The notes under the pieces: generated by a model
Database searches by the model: none
Told to the model about the DNA's origin: nothing
Seen by the model: only the letters and a program-made list of their open reading frames with translations
Origin: Gnetum montanum
Lineage: Eukaryota; Streptophyta; Gnetopsida; Gnetales; Gnetaceae
DNA: 64,000 nucleotides
Reading direction: 5' to 3'
Assembly (NCBI GenBank): GCA_015680685.1
Contig: MNCI01003070.1
Location: forward strand, 228,653-292,652
Translations under genes and position numbers: made by a program
Part shown: positions 22,966 through 34,136 of the stretch, in pieces
Numbering within the stretch: the stretch's first letter is position 1
Layout of the letters: each line of letters begins with the position of its first letter

Positions 22966-25009
22966 ATCAATAAAACTAACAAAAAATGATAGAAAGCCCC
23001 AAAATGCATACCAATATAGAACTCTTCTACCCTTCATGATGAAAATTACATCAGAATATTCCTTAGTTACAAGGCAAAAAAATAGAGTGGTAAGAAGGAA
23101 TTTCTTGGCAAATGTTTTGCATGAATTGATCACGATAAAGAAGCCCTAAATTGGAAAATTTGCAAATGTGTAGAATGCTAGTGGGATACTACACCGCTCA
23201 TGTATCACTAGATTGTCATAATTTTCAACAATCACCACAATATCTATACAAGTAGAACTATGGTTTCCTCTTAACTACTACAATGACCATGCTCCACAAG
23301 TACTTCTGAAATGATGCTGATGGAGCTTGCTATGCCCAACCCAAAAATCACCTCAACTTATAAGTGTGTCACCTTATTTTCTGTTTCCAAAAATTGATGT
23401 TGCTACCCAGACTCATGCTAAAAAGTACACGAAGAGTGGCATCCTCAGCATTAGAAATAGGGAGATGCAACATGAAAGACTACAAATCCTTGTTCCTGTA
23501 CCACATGGTGGAAAAATAAACCCCTATTCTTGCATTTATGCAATGGGCTAGTCATGATTAACTTTAAGAATTAAATGTTTTTATTGATGCTCTTGGTTAG
23601 AGAATATAAGGAGAAATACATATTATTTTCATTGACAAAGTGCAATATAAGTTTAAAGATAATTTGTATGTATTTTTTTAAAAAATAAGGGTATTTTATT
23701 TTTAAAAAGAAAGGGATATTATTCATGAAGACACTTGCCAACTCTAGCTCAAATTTCTCATAACTTATTATGGAAGTTACAACTTCTCATGGGAGTGATG
23801 AATTAATTCCCAAGATATTTGTAGCTTACCTTAATATTTCATATGATTATAACTACCTTGAGGTTACCATAAAAGGGCTTCAAGGGTAGAAGAAAGAAAA
23901 GGAAACTTTTGGAGAAGAAGAAATTTGAAGATTACTTGTAAGATGATTTGCTAAAGACATCGTTTCAGCCACTTTGTTTTAGTCCTTTGAGTTCATTCTT
24001 TCCTATTTTGTTTTTGCTACTTAGCTGATGGTTAGGTATTATCATACTTGGCATTTAAATTTGGGATTTTTGGATTACTTTTATAGTTCTTTGTTGTGTG
24101 ATGGTAGAGTCCTATTAAGATTTGCCATAGAAGAGCTCATGTTGGAAAGCCTCAAGAGCAATTTAATAGAAAAGTTTATTATTATGTAATGTTTAAGGCT
24201 ACTATTAGGATTTCTGTAAGAGAGCCTCTACTATATACAAGCTAGTTGAGCAATTCAATAGTCTAGAAGGTTCAAAAAATCTTTGGTATTTTGATGGGAC
24301 TAAAATAGCTTTTTGATTTTTAAAGTATATTTCCTTGGTATTTCAATTAGAAATTGTCAAATCTTTGAAAGCTCTATTGTATGCAATCGTTGACAACTAT
24401 TATCTAGTAAAAATAGAGACTTGTACATGGTGGTTTACACCAATTTTTGGTAGTATAGTAGGATTATCTTTAAGAAATTGCTTGTTTGAGCCTAGAAAAT
24501 TTGAANCTCACAATAAAGTTATCCCTAATTCAATATCTATGAATTGTTCAAANGCGAAGTGTTTTCTTGTATCAATTTACCTTGCTTAAATATTTGAGAT
24601 TTTCTTTCTCTTTCCATTGAATCTTGCTCTATTTCTAGTTTTCTTGTGGAACTTTCTCTCTCTAGGAGAAATCAGGAGCAGATTAGCAGAGTTATGCTCA
24701 AATGGTTTTTATAAAATTTTATTTGTTACAAGTATGTATTATAAAGACCATATTGACTAAGTGATCAAACAAAATGGAAATCTCTAACTCATTGTATTTT
24801 ACAAAGTTTGGCCGAATCTCTTTCATGGTAACTAATTACAATTTTATACATGACTCAACTATTTCAACATTCAATAGCAAACACATATTCACATTAACTA
24901 TTTAATCTATTTGGAGGTATCTGGGCCTTGCTCTTGCCAGAGACCAATGAGCACCTAAATATTATTTGAGGCACTCATTGGTGGTTGTGTCCCAAATGGT
25001 CACCAACAC
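22966..25009. other. unassigned interval with two ambiguous bases
   Basis: No convincing gene. It contains N at 24506 and 24553, purine-rich and AT-rich stretches, and two loosely similar blocks near 24110-24140 and 24200-24230 (CTATTARGATTT-Y-RWAAGAG). It separates the RT break of element C from another minus-strand pol piece and may include the host-gene-bearing insertion. No terminal repeats could be assigned. Confidence 0.35.
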
Positions 25010-25835
25010 TTGTAAATGTTATTTTGTCCTAATCCTTAGGTGATATCTGAATTTGGTTATAACGACTATAATAATTCCAAAAGTTATAATAGCAATGCCC
25101 AGAAAGAGCAATGGAAAATGATCTTTGAACATTTCCATGTTCAACAACCTGAAATCAATATAGACCCATGACTTAACACCTTTCTTTGGCACAACTACAA
25201 GTGGGCTAACCCACTTGCTATCTACAAGTGGATAGATGATCCTTGCCTTGAGGAGTTCTTCAATTTTCTCTTTGACAATCTGTTTTAGTTTGGGAGTCAC
25301 TACTATGACTACCTCTTTGGCTTCATGTCCAAATTGGTATAGATGCGATGTTTGCATATCTTAGGATCAATCCATGTGACTTTAGGATATGACCAAGCAA
25401 AGATTGTTGGTCATTTGTTGACCACCTTCAACAACATGTTTTTCTACTTAGGAGCAAGGTTTGCATTGATTATCACTAGCTTACTATTTTTCAAAAATGC
25501 ATATTCCATGCTAGTATGTAGAGTTTTTAACTCTAAGGGCTCCTATTTAAAACTATTAGGAATTTCCAACTCTTTCCAATTGGTATCATCAGGTTCATCA
25601 TCAAAGAGTTGCTAATGAACTTACTCTAGTTCATCCATGCCTTCACCATCGGCACAAGTTAGGCTCTTACTAGGTTTCATGTAAAGTGTGCTTCTTTCAA
25701 AATTAGCTATCAACCACCGGGTGCCTTTCTATTTTATGGCTATTGTGTACATGCACTTTTGGATTTTAGATTCATTTGCACATTGTCTGCATGCTTTGAT
25801 TGAAGTGCTTTTAATAAACTAGAATTTCTGCATAG
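25010..25835 (-). pseudogene. Athila-like protease-RT linker and RT N-terminus
   Basis: Minus-strand translation from about 25640 gives LKTLHTSMEYAFLKN, matching the LK-LP-HL-YAFLGE block that precedes RT in Athila elements, then an AWSYPKVTWIDPKICKHRI block, KEKIEELLKARIIYP, SKWVSPLVVVPKKG, YIDFRLLN, KDHFPL, and after a frameshift NYYSRYNQIQISPKDQDK-TF. It ends about 25010. The region above 25640 continues as the same decayed polyprotein, is cut at 25835/25840 by the target site of element E, and resumes at 63673. It may belong to element C or to another copy: it overlaps the RT start of C slightly. Confidence 0.8.
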
Positions 25836-25840
25836 AGTTG
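25836..25840. repeat. target site duplication of element E, left copy
   Basis: AGTTG directly outside the LTR boundary at 25841. The identical AGTTG follows the other LTR at 63668-63672. Removing the element joins GCATAGAGTTG to CACCCTATATC, which continues the older minus-strand Athila remnant. Confidence 0.9.
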
Positions 25841-26388
25841 TGTATTGACCTAAATTGTCGGTGTAAGGCTAGAAGGAAAACAAACACCAAAAGATCACTG
25901 GGTAGACACAGCTGACCCTGCCTTCACCTCGAGGGTAAGCTGGAAAAGTAAACAAAGGTAGAGTGCCTTTGGATGGTCTGCACGTAAATCAACCAAGGAT
26001 TTCCTTGAGCGTAAACTACAGCTTGCGCTGAGGTTATCGTAACTAATGTTTTAAAACGTAAACAACATGTATGAAACATAAATAGAAACACATGCAAAAA
26101 ATTGGTATTGTAAACAAAATGTAAATTGAATGTAAAATAGAGTAAACAAAAAATAATGGCTGGCAAAATGAGCTGTATTGTATTGCATAGAAAAGATGTG
26201 CATCGATCAAAGCATAGCTGCAAATGGCAAGTCAAGCACCAAGCCCCAAGGTGATGTGATGTGATGTTTTTTGGAAGTGCTTGGATGCTAGAAGTTAGAG
26301 TGTGCTGAGTGCCCAAGGATTGCTGGTTTGAGCTTTTCAAGCTGTTTAACTCAAAAATTACCAACCCTGTTTATTATAATTAACAAGG

Positions 26389-26396
26389 TATTTATA
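26389..26396 (-). promoter_or_regulatory. TATA box in 3' LTR of E
   Basis: Minus-strand TATAAATA in CCTATAAATACC, conserved at 62511-62504 in the 5' LTR, about 560 bp before the LTR end. Confidence 0.6.
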
Positions 26397-26764
26397 GGAT
26401 TGGGCTAGGCTCAAGCACAAAATTCATGAATGGAATCAACAACTGGGAGATGAGAGTAAAGCGGATCAAGTGACACGTGTCGAATGGACAACTGTGCATG
26501 AGTTGGACATGTGTTGGCAAGCTACGTTCTTGACAAGGTTCACTGTATCTTACAATGCAAGGGTCACTCAAGCCCATGGAAATACATACAATTTAGACTA
26601 TAGGACCTAACAAGCCCACAAATGAAGATTTACAATGAAATGATTAATTTACAACAAAAGAAATTGGTTTTGGCTCGATTGAGACTTATGGATTTTTGAT
26701 TTGACCACTTTGACCACTGTAGGATACTGATTCAGGTGTTTCCATGGCTTTTGAGACATGTCTA

Positions 26765-26990
26765 CTTGCACTCATGCTGGGCAGTCATGTTGGGCGTTCA
26801 GTAGACACTCATGCTAGGTAGTCACGCTTGGAGTGCAGTAGACACTCACACTGGGCAGTCATGCTGGGATTGCAGTAGACACTCATGCTAGGTAGTCATG
26901 CTGGGAGTGCAGTAGACACTCACACTGGGCAATCACGTTGGGAGTGAAGTAGATGCTCACGTTGGGCAGTCACGTTGGGAGTGTCCTCAG
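26765..26990 (-). repeat. 36-37 bp tandem repeat in the 3' LTR of E
   Basis: About six imperfect units of the form CACTCACGCTGGGCAGTCAC + GCTGGGAGTGCAGTAGA, positioned in U3 upstream of the TATA box when read on the minus strand. The same array is in the 5' LTR at 62880-63065 with slightly different unit sequences. Such U3 arrays often act as enhancers in plant retrotransposons; that role is inferred. Confidence 0.8.
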
Positions 26991-27587
26991 TGTGACCTCA
27001 GCTAGAGTGAAATAAAATGAGATACTTGACACCAAATTTTGATTCCTGAAGTCTATTCTTTGAATGCAACTGTTACCCTAAATGTGTATAACTTTGAGAG
27101 TGATTTGTAATCTAAATTTGAGCCTGAATATGTCTTGTTTGGAGCCACCTTTGGTAGGTCACGTTGGACTCACACTACAATGTGATCTGCAATGTGACCT
27201 GCAGCATGACCTCAAAAACTTGCAATTTTGAGCTGAGATTTGGAATTTTTGAAGGCTAGGACCCATAGTTGTCAATAGTGGACCCTGAGGATGACTTGCA
27301 CCCTTGAAATCAAGTAGTTTTTACTTAGTTTTGAGGCTTCAAAAGTTGGTCACGCTAGAGTTACGTAGCAACGTGACCTGTAGCATGACTCCTGAAAACC
27401 GCTTAGAAATGATCATTTTAACCTATTTTTGATGCTATGTGAAGTTACTCACACTGAGGGTGAGCAAGCTACCTTGGGCAAGCTGGGTGTGAGTTCCATG
27501 CCTTAGCCAAATTTTGCCTCCCGAAACTTCAAAAGGGCTTGAGTCGTTCTCATTTTAAAGTGCTAGGCCGAAATTAATGGTGTTTCA

Positions 27588-27602
27588 TTAGCCCCTCTTT
27601 AT
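27588..27602 (-). promoter_or_regulatory. polypurine tract of E
   Basis: On the minus strand AATAAAGAGGGGCTAA immediately precedes the 3' LTR start TGAAACA. It has the A/G-rich form needed to prime plus-strand DNA synthesis and corresponds to AAAGAATGGCCAA before the 3' LTR of F. Confidence 0.75.
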
Positions 27603-28825
27603 TGACATCTAAAGAATCCACCCAAGAGATGTCAACAAAGAAGCGCAAAACACCATGAACAAAAAAGCATCAAACATTGACCATCGGCCCTTGGCTGGGT
27701 GTCATCACACCATTTTCAAAAGTACATGGGATCGAGGGAATGTGTTTCAAGATGCAAGGTATTGGTTGTAACCATGGGTTGGTTGTAATCAGGGGAAATG
27801 AGGAGTTGGTCAAGGATTATAATTGCTACTAGAATTATGGGAGAGGAATGCTCTCACATGAATGAGCTATATCTTTGGTCCTTGTCCATAGCTAGTGTTC
27901 AGCAAACTCAGAGCCAAGACATAGGAAGTGCATTCTTTGGAGAAATGAGACTCTTATAGAGTGTTTATAGGGCCCATTGTAAATAACCAAAGCCACACGA
28001 TGGTCTCTTTGAGACACCAATGTAACTATTTTTCAAGACAATTGCCTTCTCACCTGGGGCTTGTATGAGAATGGCCAATAGTCTTTTGTTTATGATGTCA
28101 ACGGGGTCACGAAGATCTTTTCCATGCATTTTGCTCTTTGACCTTTTTGTTCTTTTCTTCTTTTCCTTTGTTTTTGTGTTGTTTTTTCTTTCTTTTTCTT
28201 TTTGGTATTTTTGAAAGAGCTTACTTTTAGTGCTGTGCTTGTGTTCGAGCGCTTACATTTTGCATCATGTACTATGTACTATATTTTGTGTCACAACCGC
28301 TTAGGGAGTCACAGTGTGCAACAGTGTATCAAGAGTTTTGAGGTGAGTAGAATGTATGAAGGGGGTGTAATTGAATAGGCTAAGGGGAGCATGATGGGGA
28401 AAAGGGGATGTATCGGGAGTTAGAAATGTACTTATGAATGGTTTGATTAACCCAGTTATGTGCATCCGGAAGAATGTGATACCTTGTCATCATGATGGAG
28501 TGCATCTATGCATGAAGACCTCAGGCGTGTCATCCTGCAAACACAACTCCAAGAAGATAAGAANAAAGACCTCAGGCGTGTCATCCTGCAAACACAACTT
28601 CAAGAAGATAAGAAAAACACAAATGAATCGGTCAACTAAGCACTTTAAACAAAGGGATGGAGTCACCATGTGCGATTTCAAAGTAAACAGAATCATGAAT
28701 AGCATCAGCTTCATCAAGGTCCATGAGAAAAATCATGTAGTAAGTCTTTGTGGAACATGTATAGCCAATTGCAACAACACATCTTTTAAAGTTTTTCCTA
28801 GTCATCGATGATGTCATTAGTTTAT
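27603..28825 (-). other. 3' untranslated region of E
   Basis: No credible gene. On the minus strand it lies between the pol tandem repeats and the polypurine tract. It holds a T-rich stretch (28130-28210) and a 49 bp duplication around an ambiguous base at 28564. The 125-codon plus-strand frame at 28434-28811 is built on that duplication and is not treated as a gene. Confidence 0.6.
28515..28614 (+). repeat. 49 bp direct duplication around an ambiguous base
   Basis: AAGACCTCAGGCGTGTCATC and the following 29 bases occur at 28515-28563 and again at 28566-28614 with one difference (CTCC against CTTC), separated by a spacer containing N at 28564. This is what a falsely joined overlap in an assembly looks like, though a genuine duplication is possible. 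Confidence 0.7.
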
Positions 28826-29300
28826 AGTATTAGTGGACTATTGCAGGTTAGTTTCACGTCATAACCAGTTTATAGTCTTAGTGGACTTTGGATGCTAGTT
28901 TCACGTCATGGAGGACAGATGTGACAGTTTAACGTCGTACCAGATAGAGCTCTGTGGTATCAGTTTTAAGTCATGATGCCAGGACTTGTCTATGGTATCA
29001 TTTTTAAGTCATGATGCCAGGACTTGTCTATGGTATCAATTTTAAGTCATGATGCTGGGACTTTTCTATGGTATCAGTTTTAATTCATGATGCCAGGACT
29101 GTTCTATGGTATTAGTTTTAAGTCATGATGCTAGGACTATTCTGTGGTATCAATTTTAAGTCATGATGCTAGGACTATTCTGTGGTATTAGTTTTAAGTC
29201 ATGATGCCAGGACTATTCTATGGTATCAGTTTTAAGTCATGATGCCAGGATTGTTTTGTGGTATCAATTTTAAGTCATGATGCCAGGATTGTGACGTACC
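28826..29300 (-). repeat. tandem repeat after pol of E, boundary-motif cluster 3
   Basis: About nine units of about 35 bp such as GGTATCAGTTTTAAGTCATG + ATGCCAGGACTTGTCTAT (28950-29290), preceded by looser units with GCTAGTTTCACGTCAT and CAGTTTAACGTCGTACCAG (28845-28945). In the gag-pol direction the core reads ATGACTTAAAACTGATACC. It begins right after the integrase stop. The same motif family follows the integrase stop of F at 49630-49930. Confidence 0.85.
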
Positions 29301-29309
29301 TCAAGTTTA

Positions 29310-32300
29310 TCAGACATAGTACTGTTTCAAGTACAAGTGATTTGTAGGATTAGCAAACTCATTCTTGTTCATATCAACAACTTTGAATGCTCCATTATTG
29401 TATGCCTTGGTGACTAAGTGAGGTCCTTCCCAGTTGGCTGAGAACTTATCTGAGTGTTCACATACAGCTTTAAGGACTAAGTCTCCTTCTTTGATTGGGT
29501 GCTTGTGCAAATTGTGTTTGTGTCGTTGTTGCTGTTGTTTCTGGTACCATTCAATTTGATCAAGCATTCGCACACATTCTTCTTCTATTGAATCAAGGTC
29601 AGCAATGTGTAGTTCATTATTTTGACTTTCATCGAGGAGGCCCGAGAGAACTATTTACAACGAGGGAACCTATAATTCTAAAGGTAAAACAACTTCATAT
29701 CTGTATACAAGACTATATGGAGTTTTACCTATAGATGTTCGATGTGTCGTTCTGTATGCCCATTATGCATAGAACAATTGTTCATGCCATCATTTCTTAC
29801 TTTGATTTAGCATCTTTTTGAGCACCATGATGACAGTTTTGTTTGTAGTCTCTATTTGACCATTTCTCTGTGGGTAGTAAGGTGATGAAAATGCATGTTT
29901 AATACCTAGGATTTCACAAAAGCTTTCAGTATCTGCACTGTTGAACTATGGCCCATTGTCAGTAACGATGGTCATTGGAATACCAAAACGAGTCACGATA
30001 TTTTCTAATATGAAAGTGCAAATATGTTTTGATGTGGTCTTCCTAAGGGGAATAGCTTCCACCCACTTTGTGAAATATTCAGTTGCGGTGATAATGAAGC
30101 TATGTCCTGCAGAGGATGATGGCATTATTGGTCCAATTAAGTCTAATCCCCATTTTTGGAATGGCCATGTGATTTGCATTATATGAAGTTTGTTAGGTGG
30201 CACATGTATTAGATGACCATGCTTTTGGCAAATGTCACACGTTCTGACCTTGGAGATGCAATCGTACTCCATGTGTGGCCAGTAGTAGCCTAAGCGCCTA
30301 ATTTTCATTGCCATTGATTTAGGTGTAATGTGCCCTCCACAAAGTCCTTCGTGGACTTGTTCTACAATTGTTTGATCATCAATGCTACTAATGCACATTA
30401 GCAAAATGCCTTCATAGGATTTACGACACAAGGTGCCTCCTATTAATGCATATTGCCAGGAACATTTTCACACGGTGTCCTTTTGAGTGTTTTTCAAGTG
30501 TTGTGGAGGTTCGCCTCTTAGAAGGTATTCTTTTATGTCATCATAACATTCTATTGCATGTGTTGTGCTAACGGATGCTATAGATATTTCTTCAAGAGTG
30601 TTGATTATAGGTTCGACACAATTTTTTATAGAACTAGGCAACACATGGAACATTTTAGGTGTCATGTTTAAGGCTAGTGTGGCGAGTGCATCAGTAATGG
30701 TGTTTTCACTTCTAGGAACATGTTGTATATCTGTTTCCACTAGTTGTCTTAGCATATGTTTGGTCAAATCATAGTACGGTTGCAAATGGGGGGCCTTACA
30801 TGCGTAAACCTCAGTGACTTTATTAATGATTAATTGTGAATCTCCACGAACTGTGAAATTCCCAAAGTCAACACTACTTAAAGGCCTCCAAGAAGACCAT
30901 CATATTCAGCCACGTTATTGGTACAAGGAAAGGTTAATTGATAGGTGAAGGGTTGAATTTCTCTAGTGGGACATACTAAAATGGCTGCTGCACTCCCTCC
31001 TCGGGAGGTTGAAGCTCCATCAAAGTAGAGGATTATCTTGTAGTTATTAGGTACGGTGTTAATACTATTAACATTCTCATCAAGGAATTCAAGGTTGACT
31101 ATTGCTTGATCATGTGTTGGTGAGATAGCTAATTGTGTGACTATTGCTTAACCTTTTGTGGAAGATTGGGCAACATAGTGTAGGTCAAACTCTACAATCA
31201 TCGCTTTCCACCTAGCTATCCTACTTGACTCATAGATGTTATTAGTGATGGCACAGAGTACATTATCCTTACAAATGATGTAAACCTGATTTTGGAAGAG
31301 ATAATGCCGCCATTTCTTCAAAGAGAAGATGAGGGCGAGGCATGATTTTTCTATGTCATTGTATCATTGTTCATAGGCAATTAATGCATGGCTTAGGTAA
31401 TATACAAGGATTTCGACTCCATCCTCACGTTTTTGACAAAGCATCAATGCAATGGAGGAATCAGAAGTTGCAAGGTAGATGTAGAAAGATTTATCACTTT
31501 GTGGAGGATAAACAGTTGGTAGTTGAGCCAAATCTTGTTTTATGTTCTCAAATGCTTCCTGGCATTGTTGAGTCCATTGGAAATGTGCATTCTTTTGTAA
31601 TACATGTTGCATGGGACTCAACTTATCTGTCAACCTTTCGATAAAGTGTCTGATGAATTATAGTCTACCTTGGAGGCCACATAGTTCAGTGAGGTTTCTT
31701 GGTGGTTGCATATTGGTTATTGCTTTGACCTTATCGGGGTCTACCTGTATCCCTCTTTTGGAAACTAGGAAACCAAGCATTTTGCTCATTTTGATGCCAA
31801 AAATGCATTTCTTTGGATTGAGTCTAAGGTCATATTTGAGACATCGTTTAAGCACTAAGTCCAGATCTTTTGCATGTTGTTCAGTTTTTTTAGATTTAAC
31901 TGTGATGTCGTCAACATAATCATTGAGCAAATTGAGCATGTAGTTACTGAATATATATGTCATTGCTCGTTGATATGTAGGTCCTGCGTTTTTCAGGCCA
32001 AATGGCATCATTGTATAACAGAATGTACCCCAAGGTGTCATGAAAGTTGTTCTGAGTTGATGTTCCGAATTGATTCATATTTGGTTGTATCTCGAAAATC
32101 CATCCATAAAGGACAATAGTGCATGCCCAGTAGTTATTTCAATAAGTTGATCAATGCTAGGTAATGGAAAGTCATCCTTTATAGTGGCTATGTTGAGATC
32201 ACAGAAGTCAATGCATATGCGTATACTACCGTTCTTCTTGGGGACTACAACAATGTTTGATACCTAATCAGAATAGTCAACGAATTAGATGAAACCAGCT

Positions 32301-32640
32301 TAATAGAGTTTTGTGATTTTAGCATGGATGGCCAATGCAACCTCGGGTCTAACTTTTTGTTCTTTTTGTTTCACTGGTTTAATTTTTTCATCAAGAATAA
32401 TGTTGTGTTGGATGATCTGGGGGTCTAGTCCTGGCATGTCTATATATGACCATGTGAACATTTTTATGTTATCTTTTAACACTTGAGTGATGTCACCTAC
32501 GAGTTGCGAGTCCAGTAAGGCACTTAATTTCAATGTTTTGATTTCGCCATTGATCGTGGTAATGGGGATTTCTACTAGAGGATCTTTAGTGATATTATCA
32601 GCTTCTAGATCTAGAGTTTTAGTCATGTTTTTAGGCCAAT
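29310..32640 (-). pseudogene. pol of element E: RT, RNase H, second RNase H, integrase
   Basis: Minus strand, high to low. The linker and RT N-terminus (32626-32300) contain TWSYIDMPGLDP and PEVALAI. The RT core has ICIDFCDLN, TPWGTFCYTMMPFGLKNAG and the intact active site DYVDDITVKS (about 31925-31900), followed by MLGFLVS and ELCGLQGRL. A Ty3-type RNase H lies at about 31560-31200. A second, archaeal-type RNase H at about 31020-30670 has FDGAS, NNVAEYDGLLGG and NTITDALATLALN; this dual arrangement marks the Tat lineage. Integrase (30431-29946) has HEGLCGGH and CDICQKH zinc-finger halves, GLDLIGPIM and an intact VTDNG. The C-terminus (29573-29310) ends in YLKQYYV. Stops and several frameshifts occur. 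Confidence 0.92.
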
Positions 32641-34131
32641 CTGACGTTTCTTAAGTGGAGGCTATTAAATTGGTATAGATGGACAAATTTAAATCCAAAG
32701 ATTCTGGATTGATTGCTCTTTCTACCTCCTCGTATGGTCCATCGAGAGACAATGTTGAGAGGATATTCTTGGTGGCCATGTGCTTGCTCCTGCTAGTTTA
32801 AAATAGGAGTGGAGTAAGAGACACCCTATTAGCAAAGGAGTTACTAAATATAAGTGAACTATGCACTGATAAAAATTTAGAGATGCGGTGGAAGTCATGA
32901 CAATTTAAGGTCATACCGAGCCACATGGTAGTTTAAGGTCATACCAGGCCACATGGTGACTTGTCCTTTAGACTGAGTATATGCACTATTTTTTAAATTT
33001 TAAAACTTTTAAATTTTAAATTTTTGACTTTTAAGTTCTACATTTTTAAATCTTAAATTTTCGAGTGAACAATAAGGTCGTGGGGATTTCAAAGTTTTAT
33101 GAATTTGACGTAGTTTCCATATATTTATTTATTTATTGTTGTTGATTTTCTGCACTTTCCTTCTCTTTTCATAAAAATTTCTTGGACCTCATCTTGGGGG
33201 GTTGGAATGACAAGGAAAACTAGGCAAGCACAAGGCAAAGATGGCTTGAACAACAACATGTAATTAAAATAAGAAGAGGAACTAAAATAAAAGGCCAAAA
33301 ATTAAATAAATTAAATTACCAAGGGAAATAGAAAAGGAAATTTTTGAAATAGGAGGCCTCATTTCTATTAACGTGAGTTGCTGGAACTTGGAAGGACAGC
33401 GTGACCTACCCAGAGTGCAGTGTGAGCCAAGGTGTTAGCGTTAGCGTTAGCGTGACCATGAAAGACAAGGGCAATGGAAAGGCATGCAGGGATAAGGGAA
33501 GGAAGTAGGCATCCCTAGCATTCATGGAGGAGAGTGAAGAGCTCCTACAAGGTCTCCCCTAAGCCAGGATTATGACGTGGAAGAAGGCCCTGCACAAGTA
33601 AATTCTTTGCCCCCAATTTTTCTTTGGTGTCTTTGCAAGTAGTGTTACCTAGGGTGAGATTTTGTTTTGTAATTTGGGCTTTTGGATTTTTGGAATCATG
33701 GCATGGTTTTCGTAGGGTTTGTGGGTGTAACGTGAGTGTGGGAAGGAAGGCTTGTCCTTCAAGTTGCACAGTGAGCTACGTTTGTGGGCCTAGGGTTCGC
33801 AGTGTGAGCCCCCTGCCCTTCTTGATAGCATGACTATCTTGCCCTTTTTGGCATCTTTGGTAGTGTGATTGTGAATTTCAGGGTAGGGAATGAACAATGT
33901 AACTTTGAATTTTTGGGCAAAATTTTCCAATTTTGAAGGGCAACATGACTACAAAAATTTTGGATTTTTAGAGGGGCAAGGATGGCCAGTATGATTGTAA
34001 ACTTTTAATTTCGAAGGGGTAGTGTGACTGCACATTTCTGAATTTTTGGGGAGCTTAGCATGACTACACATTTTGAATTTTTCCCAGGGTAGCGTGACTT
34101 GCAAATTTTTTTGAGTTTTAGTCCCTAGGCA
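32641..34131 (-). other. spacer of E between pol and the antisense gene, with boundary motif and GCGTGAC repeats
   Basis: This is the left part, cut by F, of the interval separating RT from the antisense gene. Near 32890-32960 it has two units of the boundary motif (GGTAGTTTAAGGTCATACC). 32990-33070 is a low-complexity AAATTTTTAAAT tract. 33430-34130 holds scattered AGCGTGACT-type units, including GTTAGC x3 at 33436-33453, of the same family as 52706-53345 on the other side of F. No gene seen. Confidence 0.65.
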
Positions 34132-34136
34132 ACATG
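34132..34136. repeat. target site duplication of element F, left copy
   Basis: ACATG before the LTR start at 34137; the other side has ACGTG at 52706-52710, one transition different. The flanks on both sides belong to the GCGTGACTTGCAAATTTTTT repeat family of element E. Confidence 0.7.

Larger units (their letters stand above)
25841..27587 (-). repeat. 3' LTR of element E (1747 bp)
   Basis: Direct repeat of 61948-63667. On the minus strand it starts TGAAACACCATTAATTTCGG at 27587 and ends GGTCAATACA at 25841. It contains a tandem repeat of about 36-37 bp (26765-26990), a TATA box at 26396-26389 and several CACGCTGG/CAGCGTGA motifs. The two LTRs differ mostly by transitions. Confidence 0.95.

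Noticed and set aside
28434-28811. 125-codon frame in the 3' region of E
   Set aside because: Built across an ambiguous base and a probable assembly duplication, with no motif.
28950-29290. Regular repeats considered as a CRISPR array
   Set aside because: Units are directly adjacent and diverged without unique spacers, and the context is a plant retrotransposon.
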